Source: CAVPEW01 sp050247895
Lineage (GTDB): Bacteria > Actinomycetota > Acidimicrobiia > Acidimicrobiales > VFJN01
Assembly: GCA_050247895.1 (NCBI GenBank)
Contig: JBFWTJ010000155.1
Span: forward strand, 1-9,147
Reading direction: 5' to 3'
Length of the DNA stretch: 9,147 bases
This document shows positions 1 to 5,418 of the stretch, one piece after another (the first letter of the stretch is position 1; every line of letters starts with the position of its first letter). Both the position numbers and the translations under genes were made by a program. The notes beneath the pieces were generated by a model that was not told the DNA's origin, made no database searches, and saw nothing but the letters and a program-made list of their open reading frames with translations.

Positions 1-655
1 GGACGTAGGGCCAGGCCCACTCGGTGACCCGGGTGGCGATCGAGTGGGGCAGCTCCTCGCGGGTCCGGGCCAGGAGCTGCTCGCGCACGAGCTCGGCGAC
101 CATGAACGCCTCGGGGACGTCGGTGACCATGTCGTCGGGGAAGTACTGGGGCCCGTCGGGCATGGCGGCCACGAGGTGCTCGACCAGCGCGTCGACGCCC
201 TCGCCCGTGCGGGCCGACACCGGGAAGTACTCGGCCAGGCCGAGCTCGCCCACCTCGGCCAGCTGGGCCACGACCTGGGCCCGGTTCGCGACGTCGACCT
301 TGTTGAGGACGCAGATCGCGCCGGCCGGGATCCGCTCGGCGATCCAGCGATCGCCGCGGCCGAAGGGCTGGGTGGCGTCGACCACGAAGCACACCACGTC
401 GACGTCGTCGATGGCCGCCTCGGCGGTGTCGTTGAGCCGGTGGCCCAGGGCGGTGCGGGGCTTGTGGATCCCCGGCGTGTCGACGAACACGACCTGGGTC
501 GGGGGTCGGGTCAGCACGCCCATGATCCGGTGCCGGGTGGTCTGGGGCTTGTCCGAGGTGATGGCGACCTTGGTGCCCACGATCCGGTTGACGAGGGTCG
601 ACTTGCCCACGTTCGGCCGGCCGACCAGCGCGACCAGGCCGGAACGCTCGATCAA
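1..655 (-). CDS. era: GTPase Era, ribosome assembly factor (C-terminus cut by window edge)
   Basis: Era is a GTP-binding protein that docks on the 3' end of 16S rRNA and acts in 30S subunit maturation. The visible 218 residues hold the complete G domain: G1 P-loop GRPNVGKS (12-19), a TT pair in switch I (39-40), G3 DTPG (59-62), G4 NKVD (118-121) and G5 SAR (147-149). The stretch from about residue 192 (VREQLLARTREELPHSI) is the Era-typical lead-in to the C-terminal KH RNA-binding domain, which lies beyond position 1; Era is usually about 300 aa, so roughly 80 residues are missing. The start is TTG at 655-653, overlapping the stop of the preceding gene as TTGA; no ATG or GTG lies in frame nearby and the G domain begins only a few residues later, so this start is well placed. 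An AAGG just upstream is a weak ribosome binding site, so translational coupling is likely. Family assignment is secure. Confidence 0.96.
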   Translation of the reverse strand, partial: MIERSGLVALVGRPNVGKSTLVNRIVGTKVAITSDKPQTTRHRIMGVLTRPPTQVVFVDTPGIHKPRTALGHRLNDTAEAAIDDVDVVCFVVDATQPFGRGDRWIAERIPAGAICVLNKVDVANRAQVVAQLAEVGELGLAEYFPVSARTGEGVDALVEHLVAAMPDGPQYFPDDMVTDVPEAFMVAELVREQLLARTREELPHSIATRVTEWAWPYV

Positions 656-1977
656 GGGGCCTTCACCTGCTCCTCGACCGTGCCCGCCTCGTCGCTGCGG
701 GGCGGCGCGATCCGGATCCGGCCGATGCGCCGTCCCTGCACCCGCTGTGCGGTCAGCCGGTAGCCCTCGACCTCGACCTCGTCGCCCTCGTTGGGGACCC
801 GGCCCAGGATCGACAGGAAGAGCCCGCCGATGGTGTCCCAGTCGCCGTCGGGCAGCTCGGCCCGCAGGAGCTCGTTCACCTCGTCGAGGTTGAGCTTGGC
901 GTTGACGGCGACCTCGCCGTCGTCGAGGGGCTCGACCATCGGATCCTCGACGTCGAACTCGTCGACGATCTCGCCGAGCAGCTCCTCGATGATGTCCTCC
1001 AGCGTGACCAGGCCCGCTGTGCCGCCGTACTCGTCGACGACGATCGCCATGTGGGACCGCTGGAGCTGCATCTCCCGCAACAGCTCGGCCACCCGCTTGG
1101 TCTCGGGGACGAACACGGCCGGGCGGGACAGGTCGGTCACGGGCCGGTCCTCCAGGCCGTCGCGCTCGGCCCGCATGAGGTCCTTGGAGTGGACGATCCC
1201 GGCGATGTCGTCGATGCCCTCTCCGACCACGGGGATCCGGCTGTAGCCGTTCAGGAGGACGACCTCCATGGCGTCGGCGATGCGGAAGTCGGTGGAGATG
1301 GTGACCATGTCGGTGCGGGGCACCATGACCTCGCGCACGACGGTGTCGCCGAGCTCGATGACCGACTCGATGAGCCGGCGCTCCTCGGCCTCGATGACCT
1401 CCTCGGCGACGGCCAGGTCGGCCACGGCGAGCAGCTCCTCCTCCGAGACGTAGGGACCCCGCTTGAGGCCCTTGCCCGGCAGCAGCACGTTGGTCATGCC
1501 GATGAGGAGCCGGGAGATCAGCTTGAGCGGTGGGAACGACGCCAGGGCCTTGATGGGCCGGGCCGAGGCCAGCGCGGCGCGGTCGGTGTGCTGGATGGCC
1601 CAGGTCTTGGGCGCGACCTCGGCGATCACGAAGAAGATCGTCACGTTGAGGATGGTCGACACGAGCACGCCGGCCGCCCCGAAGACCCGGGCGGCGAGCA
1701 CGCCGAGCAGGGTGGCCTGGACGAGCTGGCTGGTCAGCACGACGAGCAGGGTGGGGTTGAGCCACTCCTGGTGCTCGACGAGCGAGAGCAGGGTCTTGCC
1801 CTTGCGACCGGCCGACTCGGCCAGGGCCTGCGCCTTGGGCAGCGAGATCCGCGTGAGGGACGTCTCGGCCACCGCGAGGATGATCGACAGGAGGAAGAGG
1901 GCGACGACCGCGGCCAGCAGGGCCCATTCGCCGCCGCTCATGGCGGCCAGTACGGGCGTGGGACTTGGTGCGCTCAT
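652..1977 (-). CDS. CNNM/CBS-domain membrane protein, hemolysin C (CorC/HlyC) family
   Basis: A 441-aa membrane protein with the usual three-part architecture of this family. Residues about 17-175 are the CNNM (DUF21) transmembrane domain, with helices near 18-38, 75-98 and 103-122 and the motif AEVAPKT (119-125), which matches the family's E-x-x-PK signature. Residues about 211-335 form a CBS pair, including the conserved VREVMVPRTDM (214-224) and VDEYGGTAGLVTLEDIIEE (314-332). Residues about 350-425 are the CorC_HlyC transporter-associated domain. Relatives are linked to magnesium or cobalt efflux, and the name hemolysin is historical; the ion here is not known. The ATG at 1977-1975 overlaps the ybeY stop as ATGA. 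A second in-frame ATG at codon 13 is possible but would lose the overlap. It lies between ybeY and era, a common position for this family in actinobacteria. Family is certain, transport role inferred. Confidence 0.95.
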   Translation of the reverse strand: MSAPSPTPVLAAMSGGEWALLAAVVALFLLSIILAVAETSLTRISLPKAQALAESAGRKGKTLLSLVEHQEWLNPTLLVVLTSQLVQATLLGVLAARVFGAAGVLVSTILNVTIFFVIAEVAPKTWAIQHTDRAALASARPIKALASFPPLKLISRLLIGMTNVLLPGKGLKRGPYVSEEELLAVADLAVAEEVIEAEERRLIESVIELGDTVVREVMVPRTDMVTISTDFRIADAMEVVLLNGYSRIPVVGEGIDDIAGIVHSKDLMRAERDGLEDRPVTDLSRPAVFVPETKRVAELLREMQLQRSHMAIVVDEYGGTAGLVTLEDIIEELLGEIVDEFDVEDPMVEPLDDGEVAVNAKLNLDEVNELLRAELPDGDWDTIGGLFLSILGRVPNEGDEVEVEGYRLTAQRVQGRRIGRIRIAPPRSDEAGTVEEQVKAP

Positions 1978-2585
1978 CGTTGGTGGTGGAAGCGGTCGAG
2001 CAGCTCCCGTTCCTTCGCTTGCATCACGGCGGTCTCCTCCGGCTCGGCGTGATCATGGCCCAGGACGTGCAGCGTGCCGTGGACCACCAAGAGTGCCAGC
2101 TCGTCCTCGTAGCTGCCCGCGTGCTCGGGGGCCTGGCGGGCGGCGACGGCCGGGCAGACAACGACGTCGCCCAGCAGCAGGGGCAGGTCGGCGAGCTCGA
2201 GGGGTTCCCGGTCGGGCCCGGTGGCCCCTGCATCGGGCCAGCGGCCGGCGTCGACGGGGTCGTCGAGGGGGAAGGCGAGGACGTCGGTCGGCCCGTCGGC
2301 GTCCATGAAGCGCCGGTTGAGGTCGGCCAACACCTTCTCGTCGACGAAGGAGATCGACAGCTCGGCCTCCCCCCGCACGCCCTCGGCGTCGAGCACGGAT
2401 CGGGCCAGCGCGACCCACCGGCCGACGTCGACGGGTTGGTCGGACTGCTCGTCGACCCCGTGGACCTCCACGGTGCCCTCGGGCGGGCGGCGACGCCGGC
2501 GACGGACGGGCACCGGCAGGCGGGCGGCGACGGCCGGGTCGAGCCCCTCGGGCAGGTCTCCCGCCCCCGGTCCGTCCGGGCTCAC
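1974..2585 (-). CDS. ybeY: Endoribonuclease YbeY, rRNA maturation factor
   Basis: YbeY is a zinc-dependent single-strand RNA endonuclease needed for 16S rRNA 3'-end maturation and ribosome quality control. The family signature H-x3-H-x5-H is present as H169, H173 and H179 (HGTLHVLGHDH), preceded by a typical core with DADGPTDVLAFPLDD and LLGDVVVC. The body of the protein is of normal size. The start is uncertain. The GTG at 2585-2583 overlaps the phoH stop as GTGA, like the other junctions of this cluster, and gives 203 aa with an unusual N-terminal tail containing six arginines in a row. A second GTG at 2471-2469, with GAGG five bases upstream, gives 165 aa, closer to the usual YbeY length. 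I chose the longer form because codons in the extra stretch show the G/C-rich third and mixed second positions of real coding DNA and because of the overlap. The gene order phoH-ybeY is a classic conserved pair. Confidence 0.93.
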   Translation of the reverse strand: MSPDGPGAGDLPEGLDPAVAARLPVPVRRRRRRPPEGTVEVHGVDEQSDQPVDVGRWVALARSVLDAEGVRGEAELSISFVDEKVLADLNRRFMDADGPTDVLAFPLDDPVDAGRWPDAGATGPDREPLELADLPLLLGDVVVCPAVAARQAPEHAGSYEDELALLVVHGTLHVLGHDHAEPEETAVMQAKERELLDRFHHQR

Positions 2586-3577
2586 GAGCGCCCCGCAGGG
2601 CGGGCCTGCGGTTGGACCCGGGAGTAGGCGTCGACGATGTCCTGGACGATGCGGTGGCGCACGACGTCCCGGCTGCCGAGGTGGACGAACTCCAGGCCGT
2701 CGATCCCCTGGAGGATGGACTCGATGTCGACCAGGCCGCTGCGGCCGCCGGGCACGTCCACCTGGGTGACGTCGCCGGTGACCACGGCCTTGGAGCCGAA
2801 CCCGATGCGGGTGAGGAACATCTTCATCTGCTCGGGCGTGGTGTTCTGGGCCTCGTCGAGGATGATGAACGACGAGTTGAGCGTGCGGCCCCGCATGAAG
2901 GCCAGGGGGGCGACCTCGACGGCGCCGCGCTCGAGGAGCTTGGCCGCGCCCTCGGTGCCGACCATGTCGTGCAGGGCGTCCCACAGCGGCCGCAGGTAGG
3001 GGTCGACCTTGGCCATGAGGTCGCCGGGGAGGAACCCGAGCCGCTCGCCGGCCTCGACCGCGGGACGGGTGAGGATGATCCGGTCGACCTGCTTGGAGTG
3101 CAGGGCCTGGACGCCGGAGGCCACCGCGAGCCAGGACTTGCCGGTGCCGGCGGGGCCGATGCCGAAGGTGATGACGTTGCGGGCGATGGCGTCGACGTAG
3201 CGCTTCTGGCCGCTGGACTTGGGCCGTACGGGCCGGCCGCGGGGAGTTCGCAGCACGTCGGTGGTCAGCACCTGCGACGGCGACTCGTCGGCCCGCACCA
3301 TCTCGATCGAGCGGGCGACGCCCTCGGGTTCGAGCCGGTGCCCGGCCTGGGCCAGCACGACCAGCTCCTCGAAGAGCCGCCCGACGAGCTCGGCGCGCTC
3401 ACCCTCGAGGGCGATCTCGTTCCCGCGGACGTGCACCGCGACGTCGGGGAAGGCGTCCTCGACGGTCCGCAGGACCTCGTCCCGCTGGCCGAGCAGCGCG
3501 GGCATGAGGTGGTTGCCGGGGACGGAGATCTTGACCTGGGTCGCTGACACGTGAGGAACGGCGACGACCGACGCCAC
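2582..3577 (-). CDS. phoH: PhoH-like ATPase (PhoL/YbeZ type)
   Basis: A 331-aa P-loop ATPase of the PhoH family, thought to act with YbeY in RNA processing; the exact activity remains poorly defined. Residues about 15-75 form a small N-terminal alpha/beta region resembling a KH-type RNA-binding fold. The ATPase domain (about 120-320) has Walker A GPAGTGKS (141-148), Walker B FIILDEAQN (237-245) and the family-typical LTRPAVEAGERLGFLPGDL (169-187) and VVTGDVTQVD (265-274). Length is normal. I place the start at GTG 3577-3575, with GGAGG only four bases upstream; a second GTG at 3550 (codon 10) is possible and would still retain the whole recognisable domain. It is the first gene of the minus-strand cluster, and its stop overlaps the ybeY start. 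A possible -10 box sits so close upstream that the transcript may have almost no leader. Confidence 0.95.
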   Translation of the reverse strand: MASVVAVPHVSATQVKISVPGNHLMPALLGQRDEVLRTVEDAFPDVAVHVRGNEIALEGERAELVGRLFEELVVLAQAGHRLEPEGVARSIEMVRADESPSQVLTTDVLRTPRGRPVRPKSSGQKRYVDAIARNVITFGIGPAGTGKSWLAVASGVQALHSKQVDRIILTRPAVEAGERLGFLPGDLMAKVDPYLRPLWDALHDMVGTEGAAKLLERGAVEVAPLAFMRGRTLNSSFIILDEAQNTTPEQMKMFLTRIGFGSKAVVTGDVTQVDVPGGRSGLVDIESILQGIDGLEFVHLGSRDVVRHRIVQDIVDAYSRVQPQARPAGRS

Positions 3578-3586
3578 CGGGCCTCC

Positions 3587-3592
3587 AGGCTA
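3587..3592 (-). promoter_or_regulatory. Possible -10 box for the phoH-ybeY-era operon
   Basis: Read on the minus strand this is TAGCCT, a TANNNT box of the kind common in actinobacteria, nine bases before the chosen phoH GTG. A start of transcription at the usual distance would leave a leader of about three bases or none, in which case the GGAGG between box and start could not act as a ribosome binding site. No convincing -35 element is visible, so this is a tentative call. Confidence 0.3.
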
Positions 3593-3608
3593 GCCCGACG
3601 CTCCCCCC

Positions 3609-3633
3609 GTGCCGGCCGCGGCTTGCCCGGCAC
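3609..3633. repeat. Inverted repeat in the phoH / 188-aa gene divergent region
   Basis: GTGCCGG (3609-3615) and CCGGCAC (3627-3633) form perfect 7-bp arms around an 11-base loop. The dyad lies between the two divergent genes, about 32 bp upstream of the phoH start. In DNA this GC-rich such arms can occur by chance, so an operator role is only a possibility. Confidence 0.35.
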
Positions 3634-3641
3634 GCCGTGGC

Positions 3642-3678
3642 CTGACGGATCGTCATGGCGTGCGGTTAGCGTCCGGCC
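3642..3678 (+). promoter_or_regulatory. Predicted leaderless promoter of the 188-aa gene
   Basis: TAGCGT (3667-3672) fits the actinobacterial -10 consensus TANNNT and is followed by exactly six bases, CCGGCC, before the GTG start. Transcription starting about 7 nt after the box would begin at the start codon itself, the normal layout of leaderless genes. CTGACG (3642-3647) is a possible -35, with a rather long 19-base spacer. There is no ribosome binding site between the box and the start, which agrees with leaderless translation. The bases from box to start match those of the HTH gene at 4485 closely. Confidence 0.55.
3643..3655. promoter_or_regulatory. Palindrome TGACG-GAT-CGTCA, candidate operator
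   Basis: A perfect 5-bp dyad with a 3-base centre, flanked by a near-symmetrical CC and T-GG. It sits between the divergent phoH and the 188-aa gene and overlaps the position where the -35 element of the plus-strand promoter would be (CTGACG 3642-3647, 19 bases before the -10 box). That placement suits a repressor site. It contains more A and T than its surroundings. No binding protein can be named. Confidence 0.4.
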
Positions 3679-4245
3679 GTGCGCGACGAGCCGCCCCGCC
3701 CGCTCCTGGGACCGGACCTCACCGGCCGGCTCGACGACTGGGTGGCCCGGGGCCGGGTCGCGGAGGCCGCCGCGGGACGAGAGCGCGAGCGGTGGATGCA
3801 CCAGGCGGCCACCGAGGAGGCCACGCTGGCCGGCGTGCTGGCCGACGCCGGGGACCGGGGCCGCGTCGTTGCGCTGACCACGGTGGCCGGCGGCCGCCAC
3901 CACGGCCCGCTGGTCGCCGTGGGCCGGGACTTCTGCGCCCTGCGCCGGGACGGGGGCCGCACGACGTTGGTCCGGTTGTCCGCGGTGGCCACGGTCCGCC
4001 CGGTCGGTCCCGGCCTGGGCGACCTCGGCGACCGGTCGATGGCGACGAGCCGCGAGCTCGGCGACGTGCTGGCCGACGTGGCCGCGGAGCGGGGCGACCT
4101 CGCCCTGGTGCTCACCTCGGGCGAGGTCGTGAGCGGGAGCGCCCGCTGGCTGGGTCGCGACGTGATCGCGGTGCGCACCCGCGACGACGGGGCCGGCACC
4201 GCCTACGTCGCCCTGGCCGCGGTGGCCGAGGCGACCCTGGCCTGA
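3679..4245 (+). CDS. Unrecognised 188-aa protein with two tandem small-barrel-like repeats
   Basis: I do not recognise this protein as a named family. It is soluble in appearance: no signal peptide, no membrane segment, one free cysteine (C86). Residues 1-46 are charged and helical. The rest is an internal duplication of a unit of about 60 residues, at 47-107 and 123-188. Each copy has a short helix (GVLADAGDRG, 52-61; DVLADVAAERG, 129-139) followed by a beta-rich segment with matching landmarks: VGRDFCAL (81-88) against LGRDVIAV (158-165), and LVRLSAVATV (97-106) against YVALAAVAEA (176-185). The pattern of a G-x-x-x turn, a VGxDF-like strand and a final VRLxAVxxV strand resembles Sm-like or SH3-like small barrels that bind RNA or peptides; that resemblance is inference. 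The GTG start follows a probable leaderless promoter. It is divergent from phoH and convergent with the HTH gene, only 6 bp away. Confidence 0.85.
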   Translation: MRDEPPRPLLGPDLTGRLDDWVARGRVAEAAAGRERERWMHQAATEEATLAGVLADAGDRGRVVALTTVAGGRHHGPLVAVGRDFCALRRDGGRTTLVRLSAVATVRPVGPGLGDLGDRSMATSRELGDVLADVAAERGDLALVLTSGEVVSGSARWLGRDVIAVRTRDDGAGTAYVALAAVAEATLA

Positions 4246-4255
4246 GCGGGCTCAG
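4242..4255. terminator. Small symmetrical hairpin spanning two convergent stop codons
   Basis: CTGAG (4242-4246), loop CGGG, CTCAG (4251-4255) form a perfect 5-bp stem. The left arm contains the TGA stop of the plus-strand gene, and the right arm contains the TGA stop of the minus-strand gene read in reverse. It may act as a weak two-way terminator, but the stem is short and there is no T-run on either side, so the call is tentative. Confidence 0.3.
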
Positions 4256-4485
4256 TCGCCCCGGGACGGCTCGGGGTACAGGTGCTCGAGGGTGCCGGGC
4301 TGGATCCGGTGGGCCTCGACGAAGCCGTCGACGTCGGAGCCCTTGAGCCGGATCACCCGGCCCATCCGGTAGGCGGGCAGCTCACCGTGGTCGATGAAGC
4401 GGTAGAGGGTGCGGGGGGTGACGCCCAGGCGACGGGCCGCCTGCTGCGTCGACAGCCACTCGGTCTCCCCGTGCTCGCCAGCCAT
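4252..4485 (-). CDS. Excisionase-type helix-turn-helix DNA-binding protein
   Basis: A 77-aa protein of the excisionase/MerR-like winged HTH class (HTH_17, DNA-binding domain of excisionase families). The HTH covers residues about 10-32 (WLSTQQAARRLGVTPRTLYRF), followed by a short wing (GELPAYRMGRVIRLKGSDVDGF, about 34-55 with the usual R-x-G-R-x-I-R pattern). The C-terminal tail, about 56-77, is acidic and lacks any effector domain, so it is a bare DNA binder like BldC rather than a full MerR sensor. The ATG at 4485-4483 is chosen because the HTH begins ten residues later and a TANNNT box lies six bases upstream; the reading frame continues upstream but with no supported start. No integrase or other phage gene is nearby, so a transcription regulator is more likely than a true excisionase. 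It is divergent from the Tad pilus operon, which makes that operon and its own gene the natural targets (inference). Confidence 0.9.
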   Translation of the reverse strand: MAGEHGETEWLSTQQAARRLGVTPRTLYRFIDHGELPAYRMGRVIRLKGSDVDGFVEAHRIQPGTLEHLYPEPSRGD

Positions 4486-4497
4486 GGCCGGAACGTA
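4486..4497 (-). promoter_or_regulatory. Predicted leaderless promoter (-10 box) of the HTH gene
   Basis: On the minus strand the sequence reads TACGTT, then CCGGCC, then the ATG. TACGTT fits TANNNT, and the six-base spacer places the transcription start at the ATG. The spacer is identical to that before the GTG at 3679. No ribosome binding site is present and no clear -35 is seen at 16-18 bases. Confidence 0.55.
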
Positions 4498-4503
4498 CCA
4501 CCG

Positions 4504-4538
4504 GATGACCCATGCGCCACGCGATGTCATCTCGATGT
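4504..4538. repeat. Dyad GATGAC-N16-GTCATC with an adjoining CGATGT direct repeat
   Basis: GATGAC (4504-4509) and GTCATC (4526-4531) are perfect 6-bp inverted arms 16 bases apart. CGATGT occurs at 4522-4527 and again at 4533-4538, an 11-bp step, about one turn of the helix. The group lies just upstream of the HTH gene's -10 box and covers its -35 zone. Small HTH proteins of the BldC type bind direct repeats on one face of the helix, so this is the best candidate for the regulator's own operator (inference). Confidence 0.4.
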
Positions 4539-4604
4539 ACCGGAGCCCCCTCCGCTGCGGCACCTCTCGGTCGCACCGAGCGTGGCACGCCGACCACGAT
4601 CCGT

Positions 4605-4634
4605 TTGACGCCGGTCGCCCCACGCGTGTAGCCA
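4605..4634 (+). promoter_or_regulatory. Predicted SigA-type promoter of the Tad pilus operon
   Basis: TTGACG (4605-4610) matches the -35 consensus in five of six positions and is separated by 18 bases from TAGCCA (4629-4634), a -10-like box preceded by TG. Transcription would start near 4641, leaving a leader of about 55 bases before cpaB. The -10 is imperfect, lacking the final T. This is the only good -35/-10 pair in the 210-bp gap. Confidence 0.5.
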
Positions 4635-4674
4635 GTGCCCGCGAGCGGGCGGCTCCCTGACCGAGCGCGGGCAC
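4635..4674 (+). promoter_or_regulatory. Perfect 9-bp dyad just before cpaB, with a competing inner hairpin
   Basis: GTGCCCGCG (4635-4643) and CGCGGGCAC (4666-4674) are perfect inverted arms around 22 bases. The left arm can instead pair locally as GCCCGC (4637-4642) with GCGGGC (4645-4650), so the two structures exclude each other. The right arm ends nine bases before the AGGAG ribosome binding site (4684-4688, seven bases from the GTG). If transcription starts near 4641, most of the left arm is not transcribed and an operator is more likely; a start further upstream would allow an RNA switch. Confidence 0.4.
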
Positions 4675-4695
4675 CGACCTCCCAGGAGACCGACG

Positions 4696-5418
4696 GTGAC
4701 CGCTGCCCCGCCGCGCACCACGGCGCGCGCCGAAACCGGCGACCGCCGCATCCCCCGCCGCACCGGCGTCCCCGGCACGCGGGCCGCGGTCGGTGCGCTG
4801 CTGGTGGTCGGTGCCACCCTGGCCGTCTTCCTCGCCTACCGCGACGCCACGAGCCCGCCCCGCACGTCCTTCGCCGTGGCCCGCACCGATCTGCGCCCGG
4901 GCGTGCCGATCCGGGCCGGGGACCTCCGGCTCCAGCCCATGGAGGTCCCCCCGGGGATGGCCGCGGCGGCCTTCGGGTCCGTCGAGGAGCTGGTCGGCCG
5001 CCATCCGCTCGGACCCGTCGCCGCGGGCGAGGTCGTCCAGGCCGGCACGGTCAGCCGCGAGGTCCCGGCCGAGATGGGGTCCGAGGTCTCCCTCGCGCTC
5101 CCCCGGGCCAACGTGGCCGCCGACCGGCTCGCGCCCGGCGACCTGGTCGACCTCTACGCCACCGTCGAGGGCACCACCAGCACGATGGCGTCGAGCTGCA
5201 CGGTGGTCGACCTCGCGGTGTCGGCCGATGCCATGTCCGGTGGCGAGGTCCAGCTCACCATCGGCGTCCCCGGCGGCGACGTCGTGGGGCGGATCGTCCA
5301 CGCCCTGCGCACCGGCGAGGTCACCGTCGTCCGCTCGACCTTCGCCGAGCCGGCGTCACGCCGGTGCGCCACACCGGCTCCGACCTCGCCCGAGGCGGAC
5401 GGCGAGGGACAGGGCTGA
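4696..5418 (+). CDS. cpaB: Flp/Tad pilus assembly protein CpaB (RcpC), SAF domain
   Basis: CpaB/RcpC proteins are envelope components of the Tad (Flp, type IVc) pilus. The 240-aa product has a basic cytoplasmic tail (1-29, many Arg), one membrane helix (about 30-48, AAVGALLVVGATLAVFLAY), then an extracytoplasmic part. Residues about 57-120 form an SAF domain, with VARTDLRPGVPIRAGDL (61-77) and PLGPVAAGEVVQAGTV (104-119), typical strands of this fold. Residues about 128-215 match the RcpC-type follow-on domain (LALPRANVAADRLAPGDLVDLYA). Two cysteines (C168, C224) lie outside the membrane and could form a disulfide. The GTG start has a strong AGGAG seven bases upstream. It opens the pilus operon, and its TGA overlaps the next ATG by one base. 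In diderms the partner is the RcpA secretin; none is in view, consistent with a single-membrane actinobacterium, where CpaB's precise job is unclear. Confidence 0.92.
   Translation: MTAAPPRTTARAETGDRRIPRRTGVPGTRAAVGALLVVGATLAVFLAYRDATSPPRTSFAVARTDLRPGVPIRAGDLRLQPMEVPPGMAAAAFGSVEELVGRHPLGPVAAGEVVQAGTVSREVPAEMGSEVSLALPRANVAADRLAPGDLVDLYATVEGTTSTMASSCTVVDLAVSADAMSGGEVQLTIGVPGGDVVGRIVHALRTGEVTVVRSTFAEPASRRCATPAPTSPEADGEGQG

Noticed and set aside
24..893. Long plus-strand open frames over the era and hemolysin genes, such as 24-893, 44-763 and 1051-2052
   Set aside because: They lie antisense to genes with clear domains, their products are low-complexity Arg, Ser, Gly or His-rich strings, and long stop-free frames are expected in DNA this rich in GC.
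4252..4485. The HTH gene as a true phage or plasmid excisionase marking a mobile element
   Set aside because: No integrase, attachment repeats, tRNA or phage genes are seen, and the flanks are ordinary chromosomal operons; the fold is shared by many chromosomal regulators.
4486..4695. A small gene in the 210-bp gap before cpaB
   Set aside because: No reading frame with a start, ribosome binding site and coding-like codon pattern is present; the gap is better explained as regulatory.
4252..5301. A 349-aa reading of the HTH frame extending back over cpaB
   Set aside because: The part upstream of 4485 is antisense to cpaB and compositionally a shadow; only the last 77 residues look like a protein, and a -10 box sits just before their ATG.
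4635..5417. Upstream extension of the tadZ frame (701-aa reading)
   Set aside because: The first part is an out-of-frame reading of cpaB rich in Arg and Pro; the TadZ fold begins at the ATG 5418 that overlaps the cpaB stop.
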